DNA of 64,000 nt, taken from contig ONAR01000003.1 in NCBI GenBank assembly GCA_900315835.1, forward strand, positions 1 through 64,000, written 5' to 3'. This DNA is from an uncultured Prevotella sp. GTDB lineage: Bacteria > Bacteroidota > Bacteroidia > Bacteroidales > Bacteroidaceae. Below, in pieces: positions 57,603-64,000 of this stretch. The translations under genes and the position numbers were made by a program. The notes under the pieces are model-generated. The model was not told the DNA's origin. It did no database searches and was given only the letters and a program-made list of their open reading frames with translations. Position 1 is the stretch's first letter; each line of letters begins with the position of its first letter.

Positions 57603-57684
57603 GTTAGGAGTTAGGAGTTAGAAATTAGGAGTTAGAAATTAGGAGTTAGAAATTAGGAGTTAGGAGATAGGAGTTAGGAGTTAC
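57603..57684 (+). repeat. AGTTAGGAGTTAGAAAT-type 7/14-bp tandem repeat
   Basis: GTTAGGA and GTTAGAA units alternate, giving a 14-base period over about 80 bases. Purine-rich low-complexity DNA with no coding potential. Confidence 0.8.
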
Positions 57685-57808
57685 GTCCTGCCAAACGATG
57701 TGTTTGCTATGAACGAATAATAATTACGCGCCTCGCAAACCCTAAATATAGAAAAATGAGGTTTAAGGCTTGCTGTTAACAGATTTTAACCGTAATAAAA
57801 GCCCGTAA

Positions 57809-57840
57809 TTTGGAAACGAAGTAATTACATAGTATCTTTG
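57809..57840 (+). promoter_or_regulatory. promoter of the HU-like gene (TTTG-N20-TAtcTTTG)
   Basis: TTTG at 57809-57812, 20-bp spacer, TATCTTTG at 57833-57840. Exact consensus. It leaves an unusually long leader of about 160 nt before ATG 58008, which contains the inverted element pair at 57862-57996. Confidence 0.8.
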
Positions 57841-57861
57841 CAATGTAAACGAGAAACGAAC

Positions 57862-57996
57862 AGACCCTCTCTAGCTCCCCCTAAAAGGGGGAGGACCTCG
57901 ATGTCAAACAAAACAATATATTAACCCTTTAGAAAAATCCCTACCAGCCCACTGTCGGGTTTGCGCGCTCCCCCTCTTAGGGGGCTGGGGGGGTCT
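57862..57996. repeat. inverted pair of C/G-rich elements in the HU leader (MITE-like)
   Basis: Left copy 57862-57896 starts AGACCC and contains the hairpin CTCCCCCT-AAA-AGGGGGAG (57875-57893). Right copy 57964-57996 is its inverse: CTCCCCCT-CTT-AGGGGG then a G-run ending GGGTCT (57991-57996). The ends AGACCC/GGGTCT are exact inverted repeats about 135 bp apart. No transposase lies inside and no target duplication is obvious. In RNA the two halves would pair into a long hairpin just upstream of the HU start codon. Confidence 0.75.
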
Positions 57997-58007
57997 CCAA
58001 TTCGCTT

Positions 58008-58496
58008 ATGCTACACTACAAAGTCTATCAAAACAAAACCAAGACGAGCAAGGCCTACGGCAAGTGGTTCGGCCGCGCGGTGGTCAACCAGACCATCAGC
58101 CTGGAGAAGCTCGCCGAGCACATGGCCAACCATAACACCCCTTATTCCAAAGGCGCCATCCAGGGCGTGCTGACCGACATGGTCGCCTGCATCCGCGAGC
58201 TCGTACTCGACGGCAATGCCGTGAAAATTCCCAACCTTGCCATCTTCTCTGCCGGACTCACCACCGAGGGTGCAGACGACAGATATAGTTTCACGACGGG
58301 GAAGAACATCAGGTCGGTACACCTCCGGGCCCGCTCCACCGGCAGCTTCACCCGTGCCGAGCTGTCGCGTGCGGCCAACGTGACCGAATACGGAACGTAC
58401 GACCCCGCGGCAACAGGCGGAAGCACCTCCGACGGCGGCTCAACCTCCGACGGCGGCGCAACCTCCGACGGCGAAATAATCTCCGGCGGGAAATGA
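58008..58496 (+). CDS. HU-like DNA-binding protein (histone-like family)
   Basis: 162 residues. Residues about 1-125 match the Bacteroidetes HU-like family: LHYKVYQNKTKTSKAYGKWF, ISLEKLAEHMA, then the helix GVLTDMVACIRELVLDGNAV and beta arm KIPNLAIFSAG. The last 30 residues are a Gly/Ser tail with GGSTSD steps (GGSTSDGGSTSDGGATSD). It probably bends or coats DNA, and in this family usually lies next to a smalltalk gene and an amidase; only smalltalk remains here. Confidence 0.85.
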   Translation: MLHYKVYQNKTKTSKAYGKWFGRAVVNQTISLEKLAEHMANHNTPYSKGAIQGVLTDMVACIRELVLDGNAVKIPNLAIFSAGLTTEGADDRYSFTTGKNIRSVHLRARSTGSFTRAELSRAANVTEYGTYDPAATGGSTSDGGSTSDGGATSDGEIISGGK

Positions 58497-58514
58497 CGCC
58501 AGGGTGTCAGTGTA

Positions 58515-58547
58515 GTGTAGTGGCCGGCACCAGGCCGGCCACTACAC
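58515..58547. other. perfect 14-bp GC-rich hairpin after HU
   Basis: GTGTAGTGGCCGGC pairs exactly with GCCGGCCACTACAC around ACCAG, 18 bp past the HU stop. No T-run follows. Its TGTAG steps resemble the TGTAGCGG repeats at 57562. It may attenuate reading from HU into the next gene. Confidence 0.6.
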
Positions 58548-58581
58548 TGCCACCAATGCTAACTCTTAAATCCTTACCATT

Positions 58582-59229
58582 ATGTCAGCAAACAGCAAGA
58601 AAGAGACGTGGAAGATGGTCATCAACATGATTATCTCCGTACTCACCGCCATCGCCACCACCTTGGGCGTGACCAGCTGCATGAGTGCAGCAAGGGAGGA
58701 AGCGTTGGGGAAGTCCGGAAGTTATTTGGAAGTCCGGAAGTCACAGAAGTCCGGAAGTCCGGTCAAATGGCCGGCAATACCCAATTCAAATATCTCAAGG
58801 AGTTTATCAACCGCTCCGTGGTTGATCGACGTAGAGAAAGACGAACTATTTCATGAACACCAGGTACACGGCGGCCACGAGGCAGGCGAAGGCGAGGAAA
58901 TGGTTCCAATGGAGCGACTGGCCCTGGAACAAGAGGTTGGCCACCACGGCGAAGACTACCAGCGAGACGCACTCCTGGATGACCTTGAGCTGGACCAGCG
59001 AGAACGGACCGCCGTTGCCCTCAAAGCCGATGCGGTTGGCCGGCACCTGACAACAGTATTCGAAGAAAGCGATGCACCACGAGAAGACGATGACGCCGAT
59101 GAGTGGCCAGTGGGTGCTCACGCCCGTCTGCTGCAGTTTGAGATGGCCATACCAGGCCAGTGTCATGAAGATGTTGCTGCAGAAGAGCAGCAGGATGGTA
59201 TAGAAGCCGTAGAAGTTCATGCGTGGTAA
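58582..59229 (+). CDS. smalltalk-like small protein; frame runs on into repeats and an antisense gene
   Basis: The first 34 residues match the smalltalk family: MSANSKKETWKMVINMIISV, then TAIATTLGVTSCM, one hydrophobic segment ending in Gly-Val-Thr-Ser-Cys-Met. Family members usually stop about there (roughly 30-35 residues). Here the frame continues through the array at 58715-58782 and antisense to the DUF486 gene to 59229, which is probably not meaningful protein. The real product may end near 58690 by a lost stop. It follows HU by 85 bp, its usual neighbour. Function is unknown. Confidence 0.45.
   Translation: MSANSKKETWKMVINMIISVLTAIATTLGVTSCMSAAREEALGKSGSYLEVRKSQKSGSPVKWPAIPNSNISRSLSTAPWLIDVEKDELFHEHQVHGGHEAGEGEEMVPMERLALEQEVGHHGEDYQRDALLDDLELDQRERTAVALKADAVGRHLTTVFEESDAPREDDDADEWPVGAHARLLQFEMAIPGQCHEDVAAEEQQDGIEAVEVHAW
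58715..58782 (+). repeat. third GAAGTCCGGAAG array with conserved end module
   Basis: Short array of GAAGTCCGGAAGT-type units, ending in GAAGTCCGGTCA, ten bases, then AATACCC (58776-58782). The module equals that at 5541-5569 and, inverted, at 56977-57005. It lies inside the run-on smalltalk frame. Confidence 0.85.
58846..59220 (-). CDS. DUF486 family small membrane protein (DMT-like)
   Basis: 124 residues with four membrane segments, beginning MNFYGFYTILLLFCSNIFMT and holding AWYGHLKL and the conserved PANRIGFEGNGGPF-like segment (FEYCCQVPANRIG). Members resemble small multidrug resistance/DMT transporters but the substrate is unknown. Its ATG overlaps the fmt stop by 4 bp, so the two are coupled; the link in function is not obvious. 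Confidence 0.88.
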   Translation of the reverse strand: MNFYGFYTILLLFCSNIFMTLAWYGHLKLQQTGVSTHWPLIGVIVFSWCIAFFEYCCQVPANRIGFEGNGGPFSLVQLKVIQECVSLVVFAVVANLLFQGQSLHWNHFLAFACLVAAVYLVFMK

Positions 59230-60200
59230 GCCTCTATGTTTCTGTTGCCGTTGAGGAAGTCAGCAGCCTTCATGCGTTTCTTGCCCGACATTTGCAGTTC
59301 GTCAATCTGCAGCCAACGGTCGGCTGTTGCGATGCAGAGCTGCGCTTTACCGGTTTTGATGGTGCCCGGCTGCGCTCCGGCGGTGGGCTCGTCGAGCAGC
59401 GTCGTATGGAACAGCTTCAGCACCGACGTCTGACCGGTAGCCTCGGCGGTGAGCGTTGTCCAGGCGCCGGGGTAGGGCGAGAGGCCGCGCACGAAGTCGT
59501 GAACGCGCTTCGCCGGTTGGTTCCAGTTGACTTCGCAGGTCTCCTTGAATATCTTCGGCGCCGGATGGAGCACCGTCTCCTTGCCCTCGGTGAGGCTGCT
59601 TTGGTCGATGGCGTCGACCTTGCCGTCGCCCTCCAACACGAGGTTGATGGTCTCCTCAGCAATGTCGGCGCCGAGCTTCATCAGTCCGTCGTAGACGTAT
59701 TCCACATTGGCGTCGTCGGGGATGGCGAAGTGCTTCTGCCGGATGATGCGCCCCGTGTCGATGTTCTGGTCGAGGAAGAACGTCGTCACGCCGGTCTCCT
59801 TCTCGCCGTTGATGATGGCCCAGTTGATGGGCGCAGCGCCACGGTATTGCGGCAGCAGGGCGGCGTGAACATTGAAGGTGCCGAAGCGCGGCATCGACCA
59901 CACCACCTCGGGCAGCATGCGGAAGGCTACCACTACTTGTAGGTCGGCCTTGTAACTGGCCAGCTCACTGACGAATGCGGGGTCTTTCATCTTCACCGGT
60001 TGCAGCACGGGGATGTTGTGGGCCACCGCATACTGCTTCACCTCTGAAGGCTGCAGGTGGTCCTGGTGGCGGCCAACGGGCTTGTCGGGTTGCGTCACCA
60101 CTGCCACGATGTTATAGCCGTCGTCGACGAGGCGGCTGAGCGTACCCACGGCAAACTCGGGGGTACCCATAAACACGATCCTTAACTCTTCTTTCTTCAT
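59217..60200 (-). CDS. fmt: methionyl-tRNA formyltransferase
   Basis: Formylates initiator Met-tRNA. IVFMGTPEFAVGTL, the formyl-binding region ALLPQYRGAAPINWAIINGE with the SLLP-like loop, and the C-terminal OB domain are all present. Starting at MKKEELRIVFMG gives 327 residues; a longer reading from 60224 is rejected because it adds only MTEFEIIA from a repeat. Overlaps the DUF486 gene by 4 bp. Confidence 0.95.
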   Translation of the reverse strand: MKKEELRIVFMGTPEFAVGTLSRLVDDGYNIVAVVTQPDKPVGRHQDHLQPSEVKQYAVAHNIPVLQPVKMKDPAFVSELASYKADLQVVVAFRMLPEVVWSMPRFGTFNVHAALLPQYRGAAPINWAIINGEKETGVTTFFLDQNIDTGRIIRQKHFAIPDDANVEYVYDGLMKLGADIAEETINLVLEGDGKVDAIDQSSLTEGKETVLHPAPKIFKETCEVNWNQPAKRVHDFVRGLSPYPGAWTTLTAEATGQTSVLKLFHTTLLDEPTAGAQPGTIKTGKAQLCIATADRWLQIDELQMSGKKRMKAADFLNGNRNIEAYHA

Positions 60201-60223
60201 TGCTATTATTTCAAATTCGGTCA

Positions 60224-60310
60224 AACGCAGATTCCGCAGCGTTTATTGGTTTTCACGCAGATTCCGCAGTGTTTATTGGTCTCACGCAGATTCTGCAGAT
60301 TTCGCAGATG
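60224..60310. repeat. CACGCAGATTCCGCAG repeat, about 30-bp period
   Basis: CGCAG-centred units start at 60226, 60256 and 60285, each of the form ACGCAGATTCCGCAGnGTTT, TATTGGT between them. The same CACGCAGATTTCGCAG words fill the window end at 63891-64000. The following 60330-60352 has AAGAGCTC repeats. All lies between fmt and the HAD gene. Confidence 0.82.
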
Positions 60311-60352
60311 GTGGTACCCTTCACGTAATTAAGAGCTCAAGAGCTCAAGAAC

Positions 60353-60769
60353 TCAGAAATTCCACCAATGCTTCTTCTTGCTCCCTTCACCGCTTTGTTC
60401 TCGTAGAAGGTCGGCGTAAGACTTATGCTCGTGGATGATGCGGTAGATCTGACCCCAGTCAGGCAGTCCGCCGATGTTGCGGTCGTCGATGAAATAATCC
60501 ACTTTCAGTTTACGCGTGAAGTGGTGACCCTTGTCGAGGTCGTCATCGGGGTGGTCGGCGTTGACGGCGTAAAACGTCACGCCACGCTGGCGGCACCACT
60601 CAATCGCCTCATCCAACAGCTCCCCTTCACGCACCGTCCACAGAATGAGCTTGTGGTTCTCTGCCAGGAGCATGCGGAGCGTCTCGGTGGCAAACGGTAT
60701 CTCCTTGCCAATCTTCGGGTATTCGTGTTCGACGATGGTTCCGTCGAAATCAACTGCAATCTTTGCCAT
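60353..60769 (-). CDS. HAD-like hydrolase of the BT0820 type
   Basis: 138 residues. AVDFDGTIVEHEYPKIG is the HAD motif I with DxD-like nucleophile, WTVREG is motif II region, and YFIDDRNIGGLPDWG carries the motif IV acidic pair. Relatives with this compact fold are annotated as small phosphatases; the substrate is unknown. Starting at MAKIAVDFDG fits best; eight extra residues upstream are unlikely. A minus-strand -7-like TAACTTTG lies at 60791-60798. Confidence 0.87.
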   Translation of the reverse strand: MAKIAVDFDGTIVEHEYPKIGKEIPFATETLRMLLAENHKLILWTVREGELLDEAIEWCRQRGVTFYAVNADHPDDDLDKGHHFTRKLKVDYFIDDRNIGGLPDWGQIYRIIHEHKSYADLLREQSGEGSKKKHWWNF

Positions 60770-60869
60770 ATTCTTTTGTGTTTTTTCCTGCAAAGTTACG
60801 AATTATTCCTCATATCGGACTCCAGCCCTGCTTAAATTTTGTGTGGCAAGCAATTTTATAATCCTTTGT

Positions 60870-60900
60870 TTTGTCTTTTCAGTTAAAATGATTAGTTTTG
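60870..60900 (+). promoter_or_regulatory. promoter TTTG-N19-TAgtTTTG
   Basis: TTTG at 60870-60873 and TAGTTTTG at 60893-60900 with a 19-bp spacer, 43 bp before ATG 60944. Exact consensus. Confidence 0.8.
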
Positions 60901-60943
60901 CAGGAAGAATTCAAATATGAACTAAAATAACTTTGAAGTACTT

Positions 60944-61597
60944 ATGAATTTGTTGACCAAACTATTCAATAGAAAAGCGAAGGAAACCAAGGTCGGTGGC
61001 ATGGAAGACTATATGTCGCTGGTGAGGGTCTATTTCCAGGCATCCATCGCCGCTCAGGTAGGCATCACCAATCTGGCCATGTTCCCCGACCTGCGCATGT
61101 TCAAGACTACGCTGCATGTGCCCACGCAGGGCAATAAGCTCGGAGTGGGTGAGAAGGCCCACTGCCGTAAGATGATGAAGGAGATTTACCACACCGACGA
61201 CAGCTTCTTCAAGGAGATTGACCAGAGCATCCGCCACAACTGCAAGCGCATCACCGATGTGCAGGCTTACCTCATTCAGTTTCAGAATTTTACGCAGGAT
61301 TTGATGATGCTCACCGGCAACCTGATGAAGTTCAAGCTGCGCGTGCCCTCCATCTTCAAGAAAACTATCTACGCCATGACCGAGAAGACGGTGGGGGATA
61401 TCTTCATGAAGAACGACTTCAAAGACCCCAGCGTCATCAAGTCGGTGATGAATGTGCGCAAGTATAACACGCGCCTCAGTTTCTCGCAGAAGTGGATTAC
61501 CGACTTCATCTATCAGGTGGTGATGCTCGCCAAGAAAGAGCCCGCGCCATCGAAAGAGGAGGCCGAGGCTGCCGAAAAGAAATTGGGAAAGAAATAA
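60944..61597 (+). CDS. conserved protein of unknown function, upstream of zapA
   Basis: 217 residues, no signal peptide or membrane segment. A mixed helical protein (EDYMSLVRVYFQASIAAQVG, then KRITDVQAYLIQFQNFTQDL) with a charged Ala/Glu/Lys tail (KEEAEAAEKKLGKK). I do not recognise a fold. It has its own promoter and is followed 91 bp later by the coiled-coil gene, so a link with cell division or envelope function is possible from position only. Confidence 0.8.
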   Translation: MNLLTKLFNRKAKETKVGGMEDYMSLVRVYFQASIAAQVGITNLAMFPDLRMFKTTLHVPTQGNKLGVGEKAHCRKMMKEIYHTDDSFFKEIDQSIRHNCKRITDVQAYLIQFQNFTQDLMMLTGNLMKFKLRVPSIFKKTIYAMTEKTVGDIFMKNDFKDPSVIKSVMNVRKYNTRLSFSQKWITDFIYQVVMLAKKEPAPSKEEAEAAEKKLGKK

Positions 61598-61639
61598 ATA
61601 AATTAATTGACGGCTTTTTACGAAAAAGTGGCCAAATCT

Positions 61640-61671
61640 TTTGGATTTATCACTTTTTAAAGCTAAATTTG
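61640..61671 (+). promoter_or_regulatory. promoter TTTG-N20-TAaaTTTG
   Basis: TTTG at 61640-61643 and TAAATTTG at 61664-61671 with a 20-bp spacer, 17 bp before ATG 61689. It fixes that start against an in-frame ATG at 61641. Confidence 0.8.
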
Positions 61672-61688
61672 CACAAATTTATGTTGTC

Positions 61689-61985
61689 ATGGATTCCAAA
61701 GAACAAGCTATCAATACGTTCGCGACTCGTGTGAGACAGTTGATTCTGCAATACGAAGACCTGAGAAGAGAGAACATGAGGCTCCGCACTCAGTGTGCCC
61801 GGCGTGAGGAGCGCATCAAGGCTTTGGAAGACAAGACTGCCCGTGTCCAGCATGATTACGACACATTGAAGATGGCAAGGATGATGCAGCTCACCGACGG
61901 CGACGTTGAGGATGCCAAGAAGCGCGTCAACCACCTCATCAGAAGTGTGAACAGGTGCATCACGCTGCTCAGTGAGAAACCTTAA
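61689..61985 (+). CDS. small coiled-coil protein (ZapB-like, tentative)
   Basis: 98 residues, almost entirely a coiled coil: heptads run through YEDLRRENMRLRTQCARREE and IKALEDKTARVQHDYDTLK. The size, shape and place just upstream of zapA suit a division-ring partner such as ZapB, but no sequence signature proves it. From ATG 61689; the -7 box at 61664-61671 rules out the upstream ATG. It ends 17 bp before zapA. Confidence 0.65.
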   Translation: MDSKEQAINTFATRVRQLILQYEDLRRENMRLRTQCARREERIKALEDKTARVQHDYDTLKMARMMQLTDGDVEDAKKRVNHLIRSVNRCITLLSEKP

Positions 61986-62002
61986 GAGCGACGACGAAGA
62001 AA

Positions 62003-62302
62003 GTGGATCAGGAAAAAATCAACATAAGGCTACATATCTACGATACCGACATCAGCGTCAGGGTGCCGCGTGAGGAAGAACCTCTCTATCGGAAAGATGC
62101 GGAGCTCATCAACGAGCTCCTCAATGTGTATTACTCCAACTTCAAGGGAAGCAAGAGCGATAAGGAGATTATCTACTTCGCTATGATTGACCTCGGACTG
62201 CGACTGCAGAAGGCCAATCAGAAGAACGACACCAAGCCTTATGAGGATATTCTAAGTAAACTTACTTCCGAGATTGAGGACGAACTGAAACGGGGGGAGT
62301 AA
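62003..62302 (+). CDS. zapA: cell division protein ZapA
   Basis: Binds and bundles FtsZ. 99 residues: INIRLHIYDTDISVRVPREE is the head domain, then the long coiled coil ELINELLNVYYSNFKGSKSD. It starts with GTG (62003), an unusual start in this window; no in-frame ATG precedes it closely. It follows the coiled-coil gene by 17 bp and precedes rny by 41 bp. Confidence 0.85.
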   Translation: MDQEKINIRLHIYDTDISVRVPREEEPLYRKDAELINELLNVYYSNFKGSKSDKEIIYFAMIDLGLRLQKANQKNDTKPYEDILSKLTSEIEDELKRGE

Positions 62303-62343
62303 AGGTTACCTGGAATATGAATCAATTTAAATATACAGAATAA

Positions 62344-63879
62344 ATGAGTACTATAATCATCACCGCTGCAGCCGCGTTGGTTGTGGGCGGAGTGGCTGGA
62401 TATGCCATATTCCGTTATGTATTGACGGAAATCTATAAGAAGAAAATGGCTGAGGCAGAGAAAGATGCCGATGTAATAAAGGAAAAGAAACTGCTCGAGG
62501 TCAAGGAGAAATTCCTCAATAAGAAGAATGAACTGGACAAGGAGGTGCAGCTGCGCAACCAGAAGATGCAGGCTGTGGAGAACCGCTTGAAGCAGCGTGA
62601 GCTGACGCTGAACCAGCGTCAGGAAGAGATTGGCCGCAGCAAGCAGGATGTGGAGCGCGAGCAGCAGCGACTGGAGAACGAGAAGAGTCTGCTCGAGGTG
62701 AAGCGTCAGGATCTCGACAAGATGCAGGATCAGGAGCGCGCCAAGCTCGAGGAGCTCTCGGGGCTGTCGGCTGAAGAAGCCAAGACCCGGCTGGTAGAGA
62801 GCATGAAGGATAAGGCCCGCATGGATGCAGCAAGCTATATTAATGAGGTGGTCGACCAGGCTAAGCTCGACGCCAACATGAAAGCGAAGAAGATTGTCAT
62901 TCAGACCATCCAGCGTGTGGCCACCGAGACCGCCATTGAGAATTCGGTCAGCGTCTTCCATATCGACAACGATGAGGTGAAAGGCCGCATCATCGGTCGC
63001 GAGGGACGCAACATCCGCGCCCTGGAAGCTGCCTGCGGCGTTGAGATTGTGGTCGACGATACGCCCGAGAGCATCGTTATCTCTGCCTTCGATCCTGTGC
63101 GTCGTGAGGTCTGCCGTCTGGCGCTCCACCAGTTGGTGGCCGACGGCCGTATCCATCCCGCCCGTATCGAGGAAGTGGTGGCCAAGGTGAAGAAGCAGTT
63201 GGACAACGAGATTATCGAAACCGGTAAGCGCACCGCCATCGACCTCGGTATCCACGGTCTACACCCTGAGCTCATCCGTATCATCGGTAAGATGAAGTAC
63301 CGCTCCTCTTACGGTCAGAACCTGCTGCAGCATGCCCGCGAGACGGCCAACCTCTGCGCTGTGATGGCTGCCGAACTGGGATTGAACCCGAAGAAAGCAA
63401 AGCGCGCCGGTCTGCTGCACGATATCGGTAAGGTGCCCGATGAGGAGAGCGAGCTGCCGCACGCATTGCTCGGCGCCAAGATTGCGGAGAAATATAAGGA
63501 GAAGCCAGACATCGTCAACGCCATCGCCGCTCACCACGATGAGGTGGAGATGAAGACGTTGCTGGCTCCGATTGTGCAGGTCTGCGATGCCATCTCCGGT
63601 GCCCGTCCGGGTGCCCGTCGTGAGATTGTCGAGGCTTACATCAAACGTCTCAACGACCTCGAGGCTATCGCCATGAGCTACCCCGGTGTGACCAAGACCT
63701 ACGCCATTCAGGCTGGCCGCGAGCTGCGCGTCATCGTCGGCGCCGACAAGATGACCGACGACGAGAGCAATAAGCTCAGCTCGGAGATTGCCGAGAAGAT
63801 TCAGAATGAGATGACCTATCCGGGTCAGGTGAAGATCACCGTCATCCGCGAAACCCGATCGGTGGCGTACGCGAAGTAA
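62344..63879 (+). CDS. rny: ribonuclease Y
   Basis: Endoribonuclease that starts mRNA decay, tethered to the membrane. N-terminal membrane segment ([18 protein letters not shown]), a long coiled coil (about 30-200), KH domain ([20 protein letters not shown]) and HD domain ([27 protein letters not shown] with the metal HD). 511 residues is the family length. It is the last gene of the zapA run. Confidence 0.96.
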   Translation: MSTIIITAAAALVVGGVAGYAIFRYVLTEIYKKKMAEAEKDADVIKEKKLLEVKEKFLNKKNELDKEVQLRNQKMQAVENRLKQRELTLNQRQEEIGRSKQDVEREQQRLENEKSLLEVKRQDLDKMQDQERAKLEELSGLSAEEAKTRLVESMKDKARMDAASYINEVVDQAKLDANMKAKKIVIQTIQRVATETAIENSVSVFHIDNDEVKGRIIGREGRNIRALEAACGVEIVVDDTPESIVISAFDPVRREVCRLALHQLVADGRIHPARIEEVVAKVKKQLDNEIIETGKRTAIDLGIHGLHPELIRIIGKMKYRSSYGQNLLQHARETANLCAVMAAELGLNPKKAKRAGLLHDIGKVPDEESELPHALLGAKIAEKYKEKPDIVNAIAAHHDEVEMKTLLAPIVQVCDAISGARPGARREIVEAYIKRLNDLEAIAMSYPGVTKTYAIQAGRELRVIVGADKMTDDESNKLSSEIAEKIQNEMTYPGQVKITVIRETRSVAYAK

Positions 63880-63890
63880 TCCCCGTTCTT

Positions 63891-64000
63891 GTCTCACGCA
63901 GATTGGTCTCATGTAGATTGGTCTCATTCAGATGAATTTTGTCTCACGCAGATTTCGCAGATAACGCAGATTTCCTGCCCACCCTTGATTTCGCAGATTT
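63891..64000. repeat. CACGCAGATTTCGCAG-type repeats at the window end
   Basis: Several GTCTCACGCAGATT and GATTTCGCAG words follow the rny stop and reach the window edge. They match the repeat at 60224-60310. No coding potential is seen. Confidence 0.75.

Noticed and set aside
1..64000. Phage, integrative element or defence island
   Set aside because: No integrase, relaxase, phage structural, restriction or toxin genes were found; the window is core genome apart from the intron end and repeats.

Overview
The window reads as a chromosomal segment of a Prevotella/Segatella-like member of the Bacteroidales. Several things point there: promoters of the form TTTG-N19/20-TAnnTTTG, few Shine-Dalgarno sequences, a fused LpxC-FabZ protein, a class III fructose-bisphosphatase, DUF4296 and DUF5686 envelope proteins, and an HU-like/smalltalk gene pair. 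Almost all of the DNA is tightly packed core genome. No rRNA, tRNA, CRISPR array, complete phage or recognised defence cluster is visible.

Layout. 1-97 is the 3' end (domains V and VI) of a group II intron lying just past the stop of glyA. 112-2877 (minus) holds glyA-pyrI-pyrB. 2992-5307 (plus) is a class A penicillin-binding protein. 5308-5732 is a large repeat island. 5733-12715 (minus) carries a C69 peptidase and the ileS-lspA-DUF4296 operon. 12929-18822 (plus) carries engB, an internally deleted AAA ATPase, an ABC-F ATPase and a DUF5686 outer-membrane protein. 18832-29336 (minus) is one long likely operon in transcription order hisH-hisA-hisF-hisIE-ftsE-lysC-lysA-two glycosyltransferases-fbp. 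29464-35608 holds a beta-lactamase-fold hydrolase, a small lipoprotein and ansA-uvrA-glycosyltransferase. 35609-36453 is non-coding with a 22-bp tandem array. 36454-40208 (plus) is tkt, a Sel1-like protein and a subtilase. 40352-49753 (minus) carries rplU-rpmA, a second class A PBP with ACT and PFL proteins, and lpxD-lpxC/fabZ-lpxA-miaA. 49940-56708 (minus) is phoH-purC-ubiE-aroE-purM-prfA-small ORF-pyrF. 56709-58007 is a second repeat-rich island leading into HU and smalltalk. 58846-60769 (minus) holds a DUF486 protein, fmt and a HAD hydrolase. 60944-63879 (plus) is an unknown protein, a coiled-coil (ZapB-like) protein, zapA and rny.

Together the genes cover pyrimidine and purine synthesis, histidine and lysine/diaminopimelate synthesis, lipid A and peptidoglycan assembly, cell division (FtsE, ZapA, EngB) and translation (IleS, PrfA, Fmt, MiaA, L21, L27).

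The unusual material is between the genes: (i) the group II intron end; (ii) three GAAGTCCGGAAG-type arrays sharing one terminal module; (iii) 22-bp-period repeats at four intergenic places, with three different sequences; (iv) an inverted pair of C/G-rich elements inside the HU leader; (v) a 24-bp inverted repeat enclosing AT-rich DNA; and (vi) a small unlisted gene between prfA and pyrF. I found no convincing new multi-gene system.
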